Source: Amedibacterium intestinale (lineage in GTDB: Bacteria; Bacillota_I; Bacilli_A; Erysipelotrichales; Erysipelotrichaceae). From it: DNA of 64,000 bases. The number at the start of each line of letters is the position of its first letter. The stretch's first letter is position 1. The notes under the pieces were generated by a model, which was given only the letters and a program-made list of their open reading frames with translations, was not told where the DNA came from and did no database searches. Of the stretch, positions 9,384 through 18,906 are shown piece after piece. The position numbers and the translations under genes were made by a program. The stretch is from NCBI RefSeq assembly GCF_010537335.1, contig NZ_AP019711.1, forward strand, positions 558,001 through 622,000, written 5' to 3'.

Positions 9384-11585
9384 ATGGTAAGTAAAAAAGT
9401 TGTTACATTTGATGAAATGATGCAGGAAGTAAAAAAATATATTAAAAAAGATGAAAATATAGACTTGATTACTCGTGCATATCTTTTTGCGGAAAAAAAT
9501 CATGATGGACAATACCGTAAAAGTGGAGAACCATATATTATTCACGCAATTCAAGTTGGTTATATCCTGTCTTCACTTCGTACAGGACCTAAAACTATAG
9601 CGGCAGGTCTTTTACATGATGTAGTAGAAGACTGTGATGTCTGTTTAGAGGATGTAAAAGAAAAATTTGGCGATGAAGTAGCTTCGCTTGTAGAGTCTGT
9701 GACAAAAATCGGAGCTCTAAAATTCAAAGATGAGAAGGAATATCTCGCTAGTAACCATAGAAAAATATTCATAGCTATGGCAAAGGATGTTCGTGTCATT
9801 TTGATTAAATTATCTGATCGTCTGCATAATATGCGAACATTGCAGTATATGAGGCCGGAAAAGCAAAAGAAAATAGCAAATGAGACATTAGAAGTATATG
9901 CGCCTATTGCGCATCGCTTAGGTATTAGTGATATTAAAAATGAATTGGAAGATTTATGTTTTCAATATCTAAACAAGGAAAAATACTATGAAATTGCTCG
10001 TCTTGTTGAGGTAAGAAAAACAGAAAGAGATGAACAGGTACAGCATATGATCAAGGAAATTAGTGAACTTCTTGATGAACAGCATATGAAGTATCGTATT
10101 TTTGGAAGAAGCAAGCACTTGTATAGCATCTATAAAAAAATGAAAACAAAAAACAAGAGATTTGAAGAAATCTTGGACTTGCTTGCAATTCGTATTGTTA
10201 CGGATACAGATACTGCCTGTTATGAGATTTTAGGATATATCCATGCTAAATATCGTCCAATACCAGGCCGTTTTAAAGATTATATCGCAATGCCGAAAGT
10301 GAACATGTACCAATCTTTGCATACGACAATTGTGGCAGATAATGGAAATATATTTGAAGTGCAGATTCGAACGGAGGCAATGGATGAAATTGCAGAGCAG
10401 GGGATTGCTGCTCATTGGCGTTATAAAGAAAATAGCAATGGTGGAAAAGAGGTTCATCAAAAAGAAATAGAAGAACAGCTGCATTGGTTTAAAGATTTCA
10501 GTGTGATGAGTGATGAAGTCAATGATGATGCAATGGAATATATGAATCTTCTACAAAAAGATATTTTTGAAGCGAATGTTTATGTTATGACGCCGAAAGG
10601 AAAAGTCATTGCTCTTCCAAATGGATCTACACCGATTGATTTTGCTTATCGAATACATACAGAAGTAGGACATCACACAGTTGGTGCTACAATCAATGGA
10701 GTATTAGTTCCTTTAAATACCATCTTAAAAACGGGTGATGTTGTTAGTATTCGTACAAACAAACAATCTCCAGGTCCAAGTGAGGACTGGATAAAAATTG
10801 TAAAAAGTGCGCATGCCAGAAATAAAATTCGCTCTTTTTTCCAGAAACAGGAAAGTGAGCGACGCTCTTTGGATATAAAAAAAGGAGAAGAAATCTTAGC
10901 AGAAGAATTAAAACGCAGGAATTTAGACGTTGTTTCTTACACAGATACGAAAAAATTAGAAAGTATTGCGAAAACATTAAGTTTTAGTAATGTAGATGAT
11001 TTAATGTATGCGATTGGTGTTAAACAAATTTCACTGCCGGCTGTAATTGATCGTTTGGCTAAGCATAAGACGGCGGTTCCGCTAGATAATGAGGAACTCG
11101 CAAAAATGTTTAATCGTCAGGATCGTAAGAAGAAAGTGTCTTCCAGTGGTATTAAGGTTGCTGGTATTGACTCTATGAAAATATCTTTGGCTGCCTGCTG
11201 TTCTCCTGTTCCTGGTGATGAAGTTGTTGGCTATATTTCTCAAGGACAGGGAGTAAAAGTGCATCGTAAAGATTGTCCGAACATTGCGAATGAAAAACAG
11301 CGTTTAATTGATGTAGAGTGGGATGAAAACATTGAGCAGAAAACATATGAAGTAAAACTTGTTGTTAGGTCAACCGATCGAAACTTCTTGTTAAGTGATA
11401 TTGTGACAGTTGTTTCTCAATGCAAGGCGGGATTGCAGCATGTTGATTCTGGTGTTGAGGAAGATAAAATATCAGCTACTACAAAATTAACAGTAATTGT
11501 ACAGGATGCAGAACATTTACAATCACTGATGGCGAATTTAAGGAAAATAAATAGCGTTAGAACTGTTGAACGTATCATCCAATAA
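9384..11585 (+). CDS. relA: Bifunctional (p)ppGpp synthetase/hydrolase (Rel)
   Basis: Rel makes and degrades the alarmone (p)ppGpp on starved ribosomes. The 733-residue protein has an N-terminal HD hydrolase domain (KSGEPYIIHAIQVG, then LLHDVVEDCD near residue 70), a synthetase domain with the YQSLHTTI motif near residue 310, a TGS domain starting near residue 390 (VMTPKGKVIALPNGSTP), a Cys/His region CCSPVPGDEVVGYI near residue 605, and a C-terminal ACT domain. Both catalytic halves look intact, so it should be bifunctional. The ATG at 9384 was chosen over a TTG 18 bases upstream because AGGTGAT lies directly before it. Confidence 0.95.
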   Translation: MVSKKVVTFDEMMQEVKKYIKKDENIDLITRAYLFAEKNHDGQYRKSGEPYIIHAIQVGYILSSLRTGPKTIAAGLLHDVVEDCDVCLEDVKEKFGDEVASLVESVTKIGALKFKDEKEYLASNHRKIFIAMAKDVRVILIKLSDRLHNMRTLQYMRPEKQKKIANETLEVYAPIAHRLGISDIKNELEDLCFQYLNKEKYYEIARLVEVRKTERDEQVQHMIKEISELLDEQHMKYRIFGRSKHLYSIYKKMKTKNKRFEEILDLLAIRIVTDTDTACYEILGYIHAKYRPIPGRFKDYIAMPKVNMYQSLHTTIVADNGNIFEVQIRTEAMDEIAEQGIAAHWRYKENSNGGKEVHQKEIEEQLHWFKDFSVMSDEVNDDAMEYMNLLQKDIFEANVYVMTPKGKVIALPNGSTPIDFAYRIHTEVGHHTVGATINGVLVPLNTILKTGDVVSIRTNKQSPGPSEDWIKIVKSAHARNKIRSFFQKQESERRSLDIKKGEEILAEELKRRNLDVVSYTDTKKLESIAKTLSFSNVDDLMYAIGVKQISLPAVIDRLAKHKTAVPLDNEELAKMFNRQDRKKKVSSSGIKVAGIDSMKISLAACCSPVPGDEVVGYISQGQGVKVHRKDCPNIANEKQRLIDVEWDENIEQKTYEVKLVVRSTDRNFLLSDIVTVVSQCKAGLQHVDSGVEEDKISATTKLTVIVQDAEHLQSLMANLRKINSVRTVERIIQ

Positions 11586-11593
11586 ATAATATA

Positions 11594-11633
11594 AAAAAAA
11601 CAGAGTTTAGTGTTAGTGTTAACTCTGTTTTTT
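11594..11633. terminator. Bidirectional terminator between relA and ydcF-like gene
   Basis: AAAAACAGAGTT and AACTCTGTTTTT form a perfect 12-bp stem with A and T runs on both sides. The stop codon of the convergent minus-strand gene lies in the loop. It can serve both genes. Confidence 0.85.
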
Positions 11634-12191
11634 CTTCTTTAATTTTTGTTCATAATACAATGTATTCCATAGACGAAAATATTCTTGCATATACAAGGAA
11701 AAAGGACTTTTATGGTCTGCTGCATCCATATCAAAGTCATTAAAAAATTTTCTTACAAAAAAAGCACTTCTTCTTATGTGAAAATCACTTGTTATAACCA
11801 AGACTTTATGAAAATTCTGCTGTATGCATATTTGCTTGCATAATTTTAAATTTTCAAAAGTATTAGCGGCTTTGTTTTCAGTAATAATAACCTGTTCTTC
11901 TATGTTTTTAGAAAGTGCATATTTTTTCATGCATAAAGCTTCGTTGTGATTGTTATGTATACTTCCTCCACTTACAATAAGATAAAGTGCTTTCTTTTGG
12001 GTATAAAGTGAAATGGCCTTATCCATTCTTTCTCTTTGCATTACAGAAATTGAACCATCTGCCTTACAGGGACAGCCTAATACAATAATAACATCATAGA
12101 AGCTTGTGTCTTTGGGTTTTGAGGGAGCAGGGAATTGCTGGAACAGATAGATATTTAGCAAAATCAAAAGTAAAAGTAAAACCAATATCAT
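11619..12191 (-). CDS. YdcF family (DUF218) membrane-anchored protein
   Basis: A 190-residue protein with an N-terminal membrane anchor (residues 2-18), then the DUF218/YdcF fold: VIIVLGCPCKADG, RMDKAISLY, LIVSGGS, and a late VLVITSDFHIRRS motif. Members such as SanA are linked to envelope integrity, and E. coli YdcF binds S-adenosylmethionine, but no general reaction is established. Its start overlaps the end of tmcAL by 4 bases (ATGA), so the two genes form a translationally coupled pair. Expected location is the outer face of the membrane. Confidence 0.8.
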   Translation of the reverse strand: MILVLLLLLILLNIYLFQQFPAPSKPKDTSFYDVIIVLGCPCKADGSISVMQRERMDKAISLYTQKKALYLIVSGGSIHNNHNEALCMKKYALSKNIEEQVIITENKAANTFENLKLCKQICIQQNFHKVLVITSDFHIRRSAFFVRKFFNDFDMDAADHKSPFSLYMQEYFRLWNTLYYEQKLKKKKQS

Positions 12192-13279
12192 GGGATATAG
12201 ATAGGGGGCTGCATTTCTTTAGACAGCTCTTTTTTTCTGTTTAAGCCATTTAAGGGATAAGCGTATGCATGACATGCACGCAATTCTATCTGTCTAAAAG
12301 CTTGTGGAACCTGTTTAAAACAGGAAGCAATTTGCACATCTTTTTTTCTTAAAGAAGATAAGTGTTTCTTTCCTTTTTCATTAAAGCCAAGGACACGTAT
12401 ATGGTTTAAGTTAGAAAGGTTGTCAATTTCCATTTTCGTTGTTTGCGTCATTAAATGAATTAAGGTACGCTGGATTCTGCTTTTTGTATATTTTTTAGAA
12501 GTACAGCTATCTATAAAATCATCTAAAGTATCATATTGTACAGCTTTCTTTATAAATAAATTTTCAATACCTTCATCCATTAAAAATATCGTAGATAAAT
12601 AGGATGGTGAAAGTGTAGTTAACAGTGTTTGAATCAAAGGGTAATAAAGAGAAAAAGCATGCTGCTTATTAAGTTCATTAGCCATAACAGTGGCATGCGA
12701 TATATCTTTATTGTTAAATACCCCTTTTCGTATGGCAGTAGCACTTGCGATACTTTGAGCTAAGTCAGTATCATGGTATTGATTTGTACGTTTTATAGTA
12801 TAGGGGATGATATTTGTATTCTGCAATGCCTTTAGATAACTGATGCCTAAAATATCATTGCTTGATAAAGTGTCGAAAGTCATCGAGAAATTTTTCGCCA
12901 TAGAAAAATCCTTTGTTTTAGGCTGGAAAGCTTCTTTTGCGATTGTTTGCAGTTTTATGATGTCGTTTGTTTCACTTCCAAACACAATACAATTTACCCC
13001 TGCTAACTGTAAAGAACGAATAGCGCCTTTAGCAAAGCCATCTGCACTTTGAAGAGCAAAAGGATAGGGAAGTTCTATTACGATATCAACGCCATTTTCT
13101 AAAGCGTATTTTGTACGCAGCCATTTGTCAGCAATAGCAGGTTCTCCTCTTTGAACAAAATTTCCGGACATAACGGCAATAAGGATATCGCATTTGCTGA
13201 TTTCCTTTGCTTTTTTTATATGATATAAGTGCCCGTTATGAAATGGATTGTATTCAGTAACAATACCGCATATTTTCAT
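12188..13279 (-). CDS. tmcAL: tRNA(Met) cytidine acetate ligase TmcAL
   Basis: TmcAL (B. subtilis YlbM) activates acetate with ATP and forms N4-acetylcytidine at the wobble base of elongator tRNA-Met. The 363-residue protein begins MKICGIVTEYNPFHNGH, the nucleotidyltransferase signature with the HxGH motif, and continues with IAVMSGNFVQRGEPAI. The true start is the ATG at 13279, directly behind AGGAGG; a longer frame begins 30 bases upstream without a ribosome site. The protein is a little shorter than the B. subtilis one (about 415 residues). It lies upstream of and divergent from yceD-rpmF, as ylbM often does. Confidence 0.92.
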   Translation of the reverse strand: MKICGIVTEYNPFHNGHLYHIKKAKEISKCDILIAVMSGNFVQRGEPAIADKWLRTKYALENGVDIVIELPYPFALQSADGFAKGAIRSLQLAGVNCIVFGSETNDIIKLQTIAKEAFQPKTKDFSMAKNFSMTFDTLSSNDILGISYLKALQNTNIIPYTIKRTNQYHDTDLAQSIASATAIRKGVFNNKDISHATVMANELNKQHAFSLYYPLIQTLLTTLSPSYLSTIFLMDEGIENLFIKKAVQYDTLDDFIDSCTSKKYTKSRIQRTLIHLMTQTTKMEIDNLSNLNHIRVLGFNEKGKKHLSSLRKKDVQIASCFKQVPQAFRQIELRACHAYAYPLNGLNRKKELSKEMQPPIYIP

Positions 13280-13459
13280 AGTTGACCTCCTTTTTGAACA
13301 GTATACCATGTTTTTATCAAAAAAAGGATATGAATACTAAGGAATGGAAAGGTTAATGGCAAAAGAAACAAAAAAGAAATAAAAAAGTAAAAAAAAACTT
13401 TCTTTCCTATGGATTTTATGTTTTAATAATATAGCCTAGTTATGGGAAACAGAAAAAGA

Positions 13460-13488
13460 TTGACTTTCTCATCTGATTTCCTTATAAT
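13460..13488 (+). promoter_or_regulatory. Strong vegetative promoter for yceD-rpmF
   Basis: TTGACT (13460-13465) and TATAAT (13483-13488) are separated by 17 bases, a near-perfect sigma-A promoter. The start codon of yceD lies 29 bases beyond the -10 box. Confidence 0.85.
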
Positions 13489-13517
13489 AAGATAGGTCAG
13501 ACAACGAGGTGATTCTT

Positions 13518-14027
13518 TTGAAATGGTCAAGAGCACAATTATTACAGGCTGAAAACTGTACGATCTATTTTGATGAAACAATTGATTTTGGTCCTGAAAT
13601 ATTTGCGAAGATGAATCAAATCAGAGGATTGCAGGATGTTACGGTATCAGGAAATGTTCATTACGATACAGCCAGTGAACGCGTATTTGCAGATCTGGAT
13701 ATTGAAGGCGTGATGATAGTGCCGTGTTCTATAACCTTAGAGGATGTAGAATATGATTTCCACACGAAATCTTTAGAAGTGTTCTCTTTTGATAAAGTGG
13801 ATGATGAAGATGTACACGAAGTAAAAGGTGATGTCGTAGAACTATTACCGGTAGTCTTTCAATTGATACTGATGGAAGTCCCTTTGAAGGTTGTCAAAAA
13901 GGGCTTGAAACAGTATCCTAAAGGTGACGGTTGGGAAGTTGTCAAAGAGGAAGACTATAAGAAGTCTGAAAAGAAAGATATAGATCCTCGTTTAGCAAAG
14001 TTGAAAGAATTCAAAGTAGAAGATTAA
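13518..14027 (+). CDS. yceD: YceD family protein (DUF177)
   Basis: A 169-residue soluble protein of the YceD/DUF177 family, which nearly always precedes rpmF. In plants and bacteria the family is tied to 23S rRNA processing and ribosome assembly; the exact activity is unknown. The sequence shows the family's VSGNVHYD and DLDIEGVMIVPCSITLEDVE segments and a short acidic/basic tail. I place the start at TTG 13518 because AGGTGA (13507-13512) is correctly spaced for it; a GTG at 13509 lies inside that ribosome site. It is 15 bases upstream of rpmF and shares its promoter. Confidence 0.9.
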   Translation: MKWSRAQLLQAENCTIYFDETIDFGPEIFAKMNQIRGLQDVTVSGNVHYDTASERVFADLDIEGVMIVPCSITLEDVEYDFHTKSLEVFSFDKVDDEDVHEVKGDVVELLPVVFQLILMEVPLKVVKKGLKQYPKGDGWEVVKEEDYKKSEKKDIDPRLAKLKEFKVED

Positions 14028-14042
14028 GTAGGAGGTGCTAAC

Positions 14043-14213
14043 ATGGCTGTTCAGCAGAGACGTAATTCAAAAACTAGAAAAGCAAAACGTAGAACTCACT
14101 ATAAATTAGCTGCGCCAACATTGGTAAAATGTCCAGCTTGCGGTGAATACAAGGTTCCACACAAAATGTGTGAATGTGGTGAGTACAACGGTAGAACAAT
14201 CGTAGAAAAATAG
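14043..14213 (+). CDS. rpmF: Ribosomal protein bL32
   Basis: A 56-residue basic ribosomal protein of the large subunit. The N-terminus [17 protein letters not shown] is typical, and the zinc-binding form is present: CPACG near residue 30 and CECG near residue 43 supply the metal-binding cysteines. A zinc-dependent L32 is the usual primary copy. AGGAGGTG lies 7 bases before the start. It is the second gene of the yceD operon and is followed immediately by a terminator. Confidence 0.97.
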   Translation: MAVQQRRNSKTRKAKRRTHYKLAAPTLVKCPACGEYKVPHKMCECGEYNGRTIVEK

Positions 14214-14221
14214 ATTTTTTC

Positions 14222-14252
14222 AAAACAGTGATATTTCATCACTGTTTTTTTT
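14222..14252 (+). terminator. Terminator after rpmF
   Basis: AAACAGTGA pairs with TCACTGTTT across a 7-base loop, followed by a run of Ts. It ends the yceD-rpmF transcript. Confidence 0.85.
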
Positions 14253-14260
14253 GAAAAGCA

Positions 14261-14289
14261 TTGAATTTTCTTTTGTTACATGTTATATT
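14261..14289 (+). promoter_or_regulatory. Vegetative promoter of the rimP-nusA-infB operon
   Basis: TTGAAT (14261-14266) and TATATT (14284-14289) are separated by 17 bases, between the rpmF terminator and the rimP leader. It should drive the whole rimP to rbfA operon. Confidence 0.65.
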
Positions 14290-14308
14290 ATCTACAGATA
14301 CTTCAATC

Positions 14309-14329
14309 GGAGTGGGTTATGCCCACTCC
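14309..14329 (+). promoter_or_regulatory. Leader hairpin upstream of rimP
   Basis: GGAGTGGG (14309-14316) pairs perfectly with CCCACTCC (14322-14329) over a 5-base loop, in the short 5' untranslated leader of the rimP operon. Hairpins in the rimP leader are common in Firmicutes and may act as attenuators or protein-binding sites. Only a weak T-rich tract follows, so a role as a terminator is uncertain. Confidence 0.5.
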
Positions 14330-14354
14330 TTCATTTATGTAAAAGGAGAAGATT

Positions 14355-14822
14355 ATGGATCAGTTAACAAAAATCAAAGAACTTGTTACACCTATTCTGC
14401 AAGAAGAAGATATTCTTCTTTATGATGTCAAATGGCATACAGAAGGTAAAAATCGTATTCTGCAGATTTCCATTATGAGAAAAGATGGCAGCATGGATAT
14501 TGATACATGTGCAGAAATGTCTGAAAAAATCAGCGTAAAGCTAGATGAAGAAGATTTGATTGCAAGCGAGTATTTCCTGGAAGTGTGTTCTCCAGGTGCA
14601 GAAAGAGAATTGCGCAGTGATGAAGAAATTCAGCATGCTGTTGGAGAATATGTATATGTAAAATTAAAAAATCCCAAAAATGGATTAGATGAGGTTAAAG
14701 GGGATTTGACAGCGTATGAAAATGGTATTGTCTATATAAACTATATGGCAAAAGCTGTGAAGAAAAAAGCAGAGATTGAAAAAGAAAATATTTCTTTGAT
14801 CCGCTTATCAGTAAGAATATAG
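14355..14822 (+). CDS. rimP: Ribosome maturation factor RimP
   Basis: RimP assists maturation of the 30S subunit. The 155-residue protein has the two-domain layout of the family: an N-terminal alpha/beta domain ending in the conserved ASEYFLEVCSPGAERELR block near residue 75, and a C-terminal SH3-like domain (YVYVKLKNPKNG). It opens the rimP-nusA-rnpM-ylxQ-infB-rbfA operon, whose order is conserved across Firmicutes. The ATG is preceded by AAAAGGAGAAG. Confidence 0.95.
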   Translation: MDQLTKIKELVTPILQEEDILLYDVKWHTEGKNRILQISIMRKDGSMDIDTCAEMSEKISVKLDEEDLIASEYFLEVCSPGAERELRSDEEIQHAVGEYVYVKLKNPKNGLDEVKGDLTAYENGIVYINYMAKAVKKKAEIEKENISLIRLSVRI

Positions 14823-14839
14823 AAGAAAGGATTAGAAAC

Positions 14840-16471
14840 ATGAAGTTAAAAGATTTTATGGCCGCTATGCAGGCAATCGAAAGTGATCGTAAATTATCAA
14901 AAGATGTTGTTGTGGAAGCGTTGCAGGAAGCGTTGGCAAAAGCTTTTCGTAAACATATTGAAATTCCAGATGCATTGGTACGTGTAGATGTAAATGATGC
15001 AAACGGAGATATTAAAGTATATCAGCAGCGTCGTATCGTTGAAAAAGTGGAAGATGACGAGCTTGAAATTTCTTTGGAAGATGCCAAGAAAGTGAACCAG
15101 GATTTAGAACTTGATGGTGTTGTTGAAGAAGAAGTAGATATTACACAGCTTGGACGTGCAGCAGTTATTTTGGCAAAGAATGTTATGAAACAGAAAATTC
15201 GTGAAGCAGAAAAACTGGTTGTATATGAAGAATACTGTGATAAAGTAGAAGAAATGGTAATTGGTACAATTGAATCTGTTGAAGAAAAATTCTGTATCGT
15301 AAATATTGGAAAAACATTGGCGTTGATGCCGAAAAATCAGCAGATTCCAAATGAACATTATCATGAGGGAGAAAGAATTCGTGTTGTTATTACTGAAGTT
15401 AATAAAGAAACAAAAGGTGCGCAGGTATTAGTTTCTCGCGGAGATGCAACTTTAGTAAAACGTTTGTTTGAAAAAGAGGTTCCTGAAATTTATCAGGGAG
15501 TCATTGAAATCAAGGCAATTGCACGTGAAGCTGGAGAACGTACAAAAATGGCAGTGTATTCTCATAATGAAAACATTGATCCTATTGGTGCTTGTATTGG
15601 ACCTAGAGGTAGTCGCGTGCAGGCAATCATCGATGAATTAAATGGTGAAAAAATTGATATCTTTGAATGGAGTGAAGATGTTAGTGAATTGATTAAAAAT
15701 TCCTTGTCTCCTGCAGAAGTATTAGCGGTTATTCCTAGTGAAGAAAGAAAAGGGGCATTGCTTGTTGTTGTACCAGACAACCAATTGTCTTTAGCAATTG
15801 GAAAGCGTGGTAAAAATGCGCGTTTGGCTGTTAAGCTGACTGGAAATAAAATAGATATCAAATCAGAAAGTGATATGGAAGCTTCTGGTATTGACTGGAA
15901 AGCTATTGCGGTTAAACAGCGTGAAGAATATCTAGCTGCACAGGCAGAAGCAAAAGCTCTTGCACAGCAGGAAATCTTTGAAAATGCGCAGGAAGAAGAA
16001 GCGCTAACTCTTGATGATGCAGGTGTTGTATTTGAGGAAAGCTATATTCCTGAAGAAGAGGAAGAAGCAGTTGAAATTGAAACACAAGTGGTTGAAGAAA
16101 CTGCTGTTGAAGACGAAAAAACTTCTGTAGAAAATGATTTGGAAGAAGCGGCTCGTATTGCGAAAGAGAAACAGCGTCAGCAAGGTTTAAATGTAAAAGA
16201 AAAACAGGAATATACATCAAAATTTGAGTCTTTAGCGGATGCTAGTACAAAAACAGAAGCAGCTCCTTCAAAACCAAAATATAAGAAACATGAAGAAGAA
16301 ATACCACATAAGGCAACGTTTGACTTAAGTAAAAAAGAATATGAAATGAAACCAATCTATTCCGAAGAAGAATTAGAAGAAATCGAAAGAGCACAGCAGG
16401 AAGAAGAAGAAAATGATTGGATTCATGATGATATTGATTTTGATGAATATGACGAGTATTATGATAACTAA
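14840..16471 (+). CDS. nusA: Transcription termination/antitermination factor NusA, with long acidic C-terminal extension
   Basis: NusA binds RNA polymerase and modulates pausing, termination and antitermination. Residues 1-130 form the polymerase-binding domain, about 135-200 the S1 domain, and about 205-345 the two KH domains with GPRGSRVQAI and GKRGKNARLA loops. Typical Firmicute NusA ends near residue 350-390. This one continues to 543 with about 190 residues rich in Glu, Asp, Ala and Lys, low in complexity and probably disordered. The tail keeps one open frame to its stop, so it is real coding sequence. Second gene of the operon. Confidence 0.95.
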   Translation: MKLKDFMAAMQAIESDRKLSKDVVVEALQEALAKAFRKHIEIPDALVRVDVNDANGDIKVYQQRRIVEKVEDDELEISLEDAKKVNQDLELDGVVEEEVDITQLGRAAVILAKNVMKQKIREAEKLVVYEEYCDKVEEMVIGTIESVEEKFCIVNIGKTLALMPKNQQIPNEHYHEGERIRVVITEVNKETKGAQVLVSRGDATLVKRLFEKEVPEIYQGVIEIKAIAREAGERTKMAVYSHNENIDPIGACIGPRGSRVQAIIDELNGEKIDIFEWSEDVSELIKNSLSPAEVLAVIPSEERKGALLVVVPDNQLSLAIGKRGKNARLAVKLTGNKIDIKSESDMEASGIDWKAIAVKQREEYLAAQAEAKALAQQEIFENAQEEEALTLDDAGVVFEESYIPEEEEEAVEIETQVVEETAVEDEKTSVENDLEEAARIAKEKQRQQGLNVKEKQEYTSKFESLADASTKTEAAPSKPKYKKHEEEIPHKATFDLSKKEYEMKPIYSEEELEEIERAQQEEEENDWIHDDIDFDEYDEYYDN

Positions 16472-16489
16472 GTAAGGAGGGAAGATTTT

Positions 16490-16750
16490 ATGAAAAAAAT
16501 ACCAATGCGTAAGTGTGTGGCAACAAATGAAAGTCTTCCAAAGAAAGAATTGATTCGTATCGTTCGTACTCCAGAGGGAACGATAGAGATAGATGAAACA
16601 GGAAAACGCAATGGACGAGGCGCCTATTTAAAAAGAAGTGTTGAGGCAGTAGAAATTGCGAAAAAACGTAAAGCATTATCTCGTTCGTTAGAATGTCCTA
16701 TTCCAGATGAAATCTTTGAAGAATTAAGAAAGCGTTTTGACCATGAATAA
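16490..16750 (+). CDS. rnpM: RNase P modulator RnpM (YlxR)
   Basis: An 86-residue basic RNA-binding protein of the YlxR family. The signature RKCVATNESLPKKELIRIVR near the N-terminus and GRGAYL near residue 42 are intact. In B. subtilis YlxR (now RnpM) binds and modulates RNase P. It sits between nusA and ylxQ as usual; its last 8 bases overlap the ylxQ start, and a GGAGG ribosome site precedes its own start. Confidence 0.93.
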   Translation: MKKIPMRKCVATNESLPKKELIRIVRTPEGTIEIDETGKRNGRGAYLKRSVEAVEIAKKRKALSRSLECPIPDEIFEELRKRFDHE

Positions 16751-17036
16751 TGCGATGGGAATTTTAGGACTGGCAGCTAGAGCTAGAAAAATAGCCACTG
16801 GTGAGACAGTAATGAAACAACTTCGCAGTGGAAAGGTAAAACTTGTAATTCTTTCAAAAGATATGGGGGATAATGGGAAAAAGAAACTGCTGGATAAATG
16901 CAGTTTCTACCATGTTCCATATGTATTTATGGAATGTGACGAAATAAATCAAGCCATCGGAGATCGTAATAGGAAATCCGTAGCTATATTAGATGAAGGT
17001 TTTGCGCAAAAACTTCAGACTTGCTTGAAAGGCTAG
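16743..17036 (+). CDS. ylxQ: L7Ae-family RNA-binding protein YlxQ
   Basis: A 97-residue member of the L7Ae/L30e family of kink-turn binding proteins. The opening [17 protein letters not shown] and the following VKLVILSKD are characteristic. It is a putative ribosome-associated protein with no essential role known in B. subtilis. The start is ATG 16743, inside the 3' end of rnpM; a TTG two codons upstream is less likely. It is the fourth gene of the operon. Confidence 0.9.
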   Translation: MNNAMGILGLAARARKIATGETVMKQLRSGKVKLVILSKDMGDNGKKKLLDKCSFYHVPYVFMECDEINQAIGDRNRKSVAILDEGFAQKLQTCLKG

Positions 17037-17044
17037 GTGATTAT

Positions 17045-18889
17045 ATGGCAAGACAACAGAAAAAGGGTAACAACAAAAAAGGAAACAATGGTAAAAAAAG
17101 AGATTTTTCATCTAAAAAGGAACGTGTAGAAGTAACTGAAATAACATATAGCGCTCCAATTACTGTTGGTGAATTGGCTGAAAAGTTAAATCGTAATGCC
17201 AGTGAAATTATTAAATTGTTATTTATGATGGGAACTATGGTTACCATTAACTCAGTTTTAGACGATGAAACAGTTGAATTGATTTGTATGGAATGGAATG
17301 TAGAATGCCATAAAGAAATCATTATTGATGAAAGTGATTTTGAGGAACAAATCAATAACGAAGAAGAGGATGAAGCAAATCTTGTTGAACGTCCTCCAGT
17401 TGTGACAATCATGGGGCATGTTGACCATGGAAAAACAACGTTGTTAGATACGATTCGTAAAACACATGTTACAGAAGGTGAGTTTGGGGGCATCACGCAG
17501 CATATTGGGGCTTATCAGGTCGGCGTTAATGGAAAGAAAGTAACATTCCTTGATACACCAGGGCATGAAGCTTTTACAGCAATGCGTGCACGTGGAGCTC
17601 AGGTAACAGATATTGTAATTATTGTGGTTGCTGCTGATGATGGTGTTATGCCACAGACAAAAGAAGCAGTTGATCATGCGAAGGCTGCTGGTGTGCCAGT
17701 TATTGTTGCGGTAAACAAAATTGATAAACCAGGTGCTAATAGAGATCGTGTCGTATCGGAAATGAGCGAATTAGGTCTTATGCCTGAAGAGTGGGGCGGA
17801 GATACGATTTATGTAGATGTATCTGCTAAATTTGGAGATGGCGTTCCAGATTTATTAGAAACGATTCTAATTGTTGCAGAAGTTGAAAATTTCAGAGCGA
17901 ACCCTAATAAAATGGCTACTGGTACTGTAATTGAAGCAAAATTAGATAAAGGTCGGGGACCAGTTACTACATTGCTTGTACAAAATGGTACTTTGCATAC
18001 TGGTGATGCTTTAGTAGTTGGAACTGTATTTGGACGTGTTCGTAAAATGACAGATGATCGTGGACGTGAACTAAAAGAAGCTTTACCTTCTATGCCAGTA
18101 GAAATCATTGGGTTAAATGATGTTCCAGTTGCTGGAGATATCTTTAAAGCATTTGATTCTGAAAAGAAAGCTCGTAATATTGCAGAAGAGCGTTTAAATA
18201 AGAAAATTGCACAGGAACGCAGTTCATCTAGTGCTATGTCTTTGGACGATTTGGCTCGCCAGATTGAAGAAGGGGAAGTACAGGATGTTAATGTGATCAT
18301 TAAAGCCGATGTACAAGGTTCTGCAGAAGCAGTTAAAGCAAGTATGGAAAAAATCGAAGTTGATGGTGTTCGTGTTAATGTAATTCGTTCTACAGCAGGG
18401 GCAATTACAGAATCTGATATCATGCTTGCAAGTGCTTCAAATGCAGTTATCTATGGATTTAATGTAAGACCAAGTGCTATGGTTCGTAAGAAAGCAGAAG
18501 AAGAAGGAATCGATATTCGTTTGCACAACATTATCTATAAAGCTCTTGAAGAAATGGAAAGTGCAATGAAGGGTATGCTGGCTCCAGTCTTTGAAGAAGT
18601 AGTTATTGGACAGGCTGAAGTTCGTCAGACATATAAAGTAAGCAAAGTTGGTACGATTGCTGGTTGTATGGTTACAGATGGATGTATTCGTAAGGACTGT
18701 GGAGTTCGTTTGATTCGTGAAGGTGTCGTTATATACACTGGGAAATTAGGTTCTTTAAAACGTTTCCAAAACGATGCAAAAGAAGTTCAGAACGGATTTG
18801 AATGTGGTATGACAATTGAAAACTTTAATGATATTAAAGAAGGAGATATCATTGAAGCTTATGAAGATCAGCAGGTTGATCCTGCCTAA
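17045..18889 (+). CDS. infB: Translation initiation factor IF-2
   Basis: IF-2 is the GTPase that brings initiator tRNA to the 30S subunit. The 614-residue protein is a short-form IF-2: a lysine/asparagine-rich N-terminus of about 30 residues, an IF2-N domain, then the G domain with GHVDHGKTT (G1), DTPGHE (G3) and NKID (G4). Domains II, III and IV follow, with the C-terminal fMet-tRNA-binding domain near residues 510-610. I start it at ATG 17045, just behind AGGTGA; the frame is open 24 bases further upstream. Fifth gene of the operon. Confidence 0.96.
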   Translation: MARQQKKGNNKKGNNGKKRDFSSKKERVEVTEITYSAPITVGELAEKLNRNASEIIKLLFMMGTMVTINSVLDDETVELICMEWNVECHKEIIIDESDFEEQINNEEEDEANLVERPPVVTIMGHVDHGKTTLLDTIRKTHVTEGEFGGITQHIGAYQVGVNGKKVTFLDTPGHEAFTAMRARGAQVTDIVIIVVAADDGVMPQTKEAVDHAKAAGVPVIVAVNKIDKPGANRDRVVSEMSELGLMPEEWGGDTIYVDVSAKFGDGVPDLLETILIVAEVENFRANPNKMATGTVIEAKLDKGRGPVTTLLVQNGTLHTGDALVVGTVFGRVRKMTDDRGRELKEALPSMPVEIIGLNDVPVAGDIFKAFDSEKKARNIAEERLNKKIAQERSSSSAMSLDDLARQIEEGEVQDVNVIIKADVQGSAEAVKASMEKIEVDGVRVNVIRSTAGAITESDIMLASASNAVIYGFNVRPSAMVRKKAEEEGIDIRLHNIIYKALEEMESAMKGMLAPVFEEVVIGQAEVRQTYKVSKVGTIAGCMVTDGCIRKDCGVRLIREGVVIYTGKLGSLKRFQNDAKEVQNGFECGMTIENFNDIKEGDIIEAYEDQQVDPA

Positions 18890-18906
18890 AAGTTGAGGTT
18901 TTCTAC

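Noticed and set aside
17809-18423. A 204-codon frame antisense to infB, rich in Ser and Thr
   Set aside because: It lies entirely within infB and mirrors its codon pattern; no start signal.
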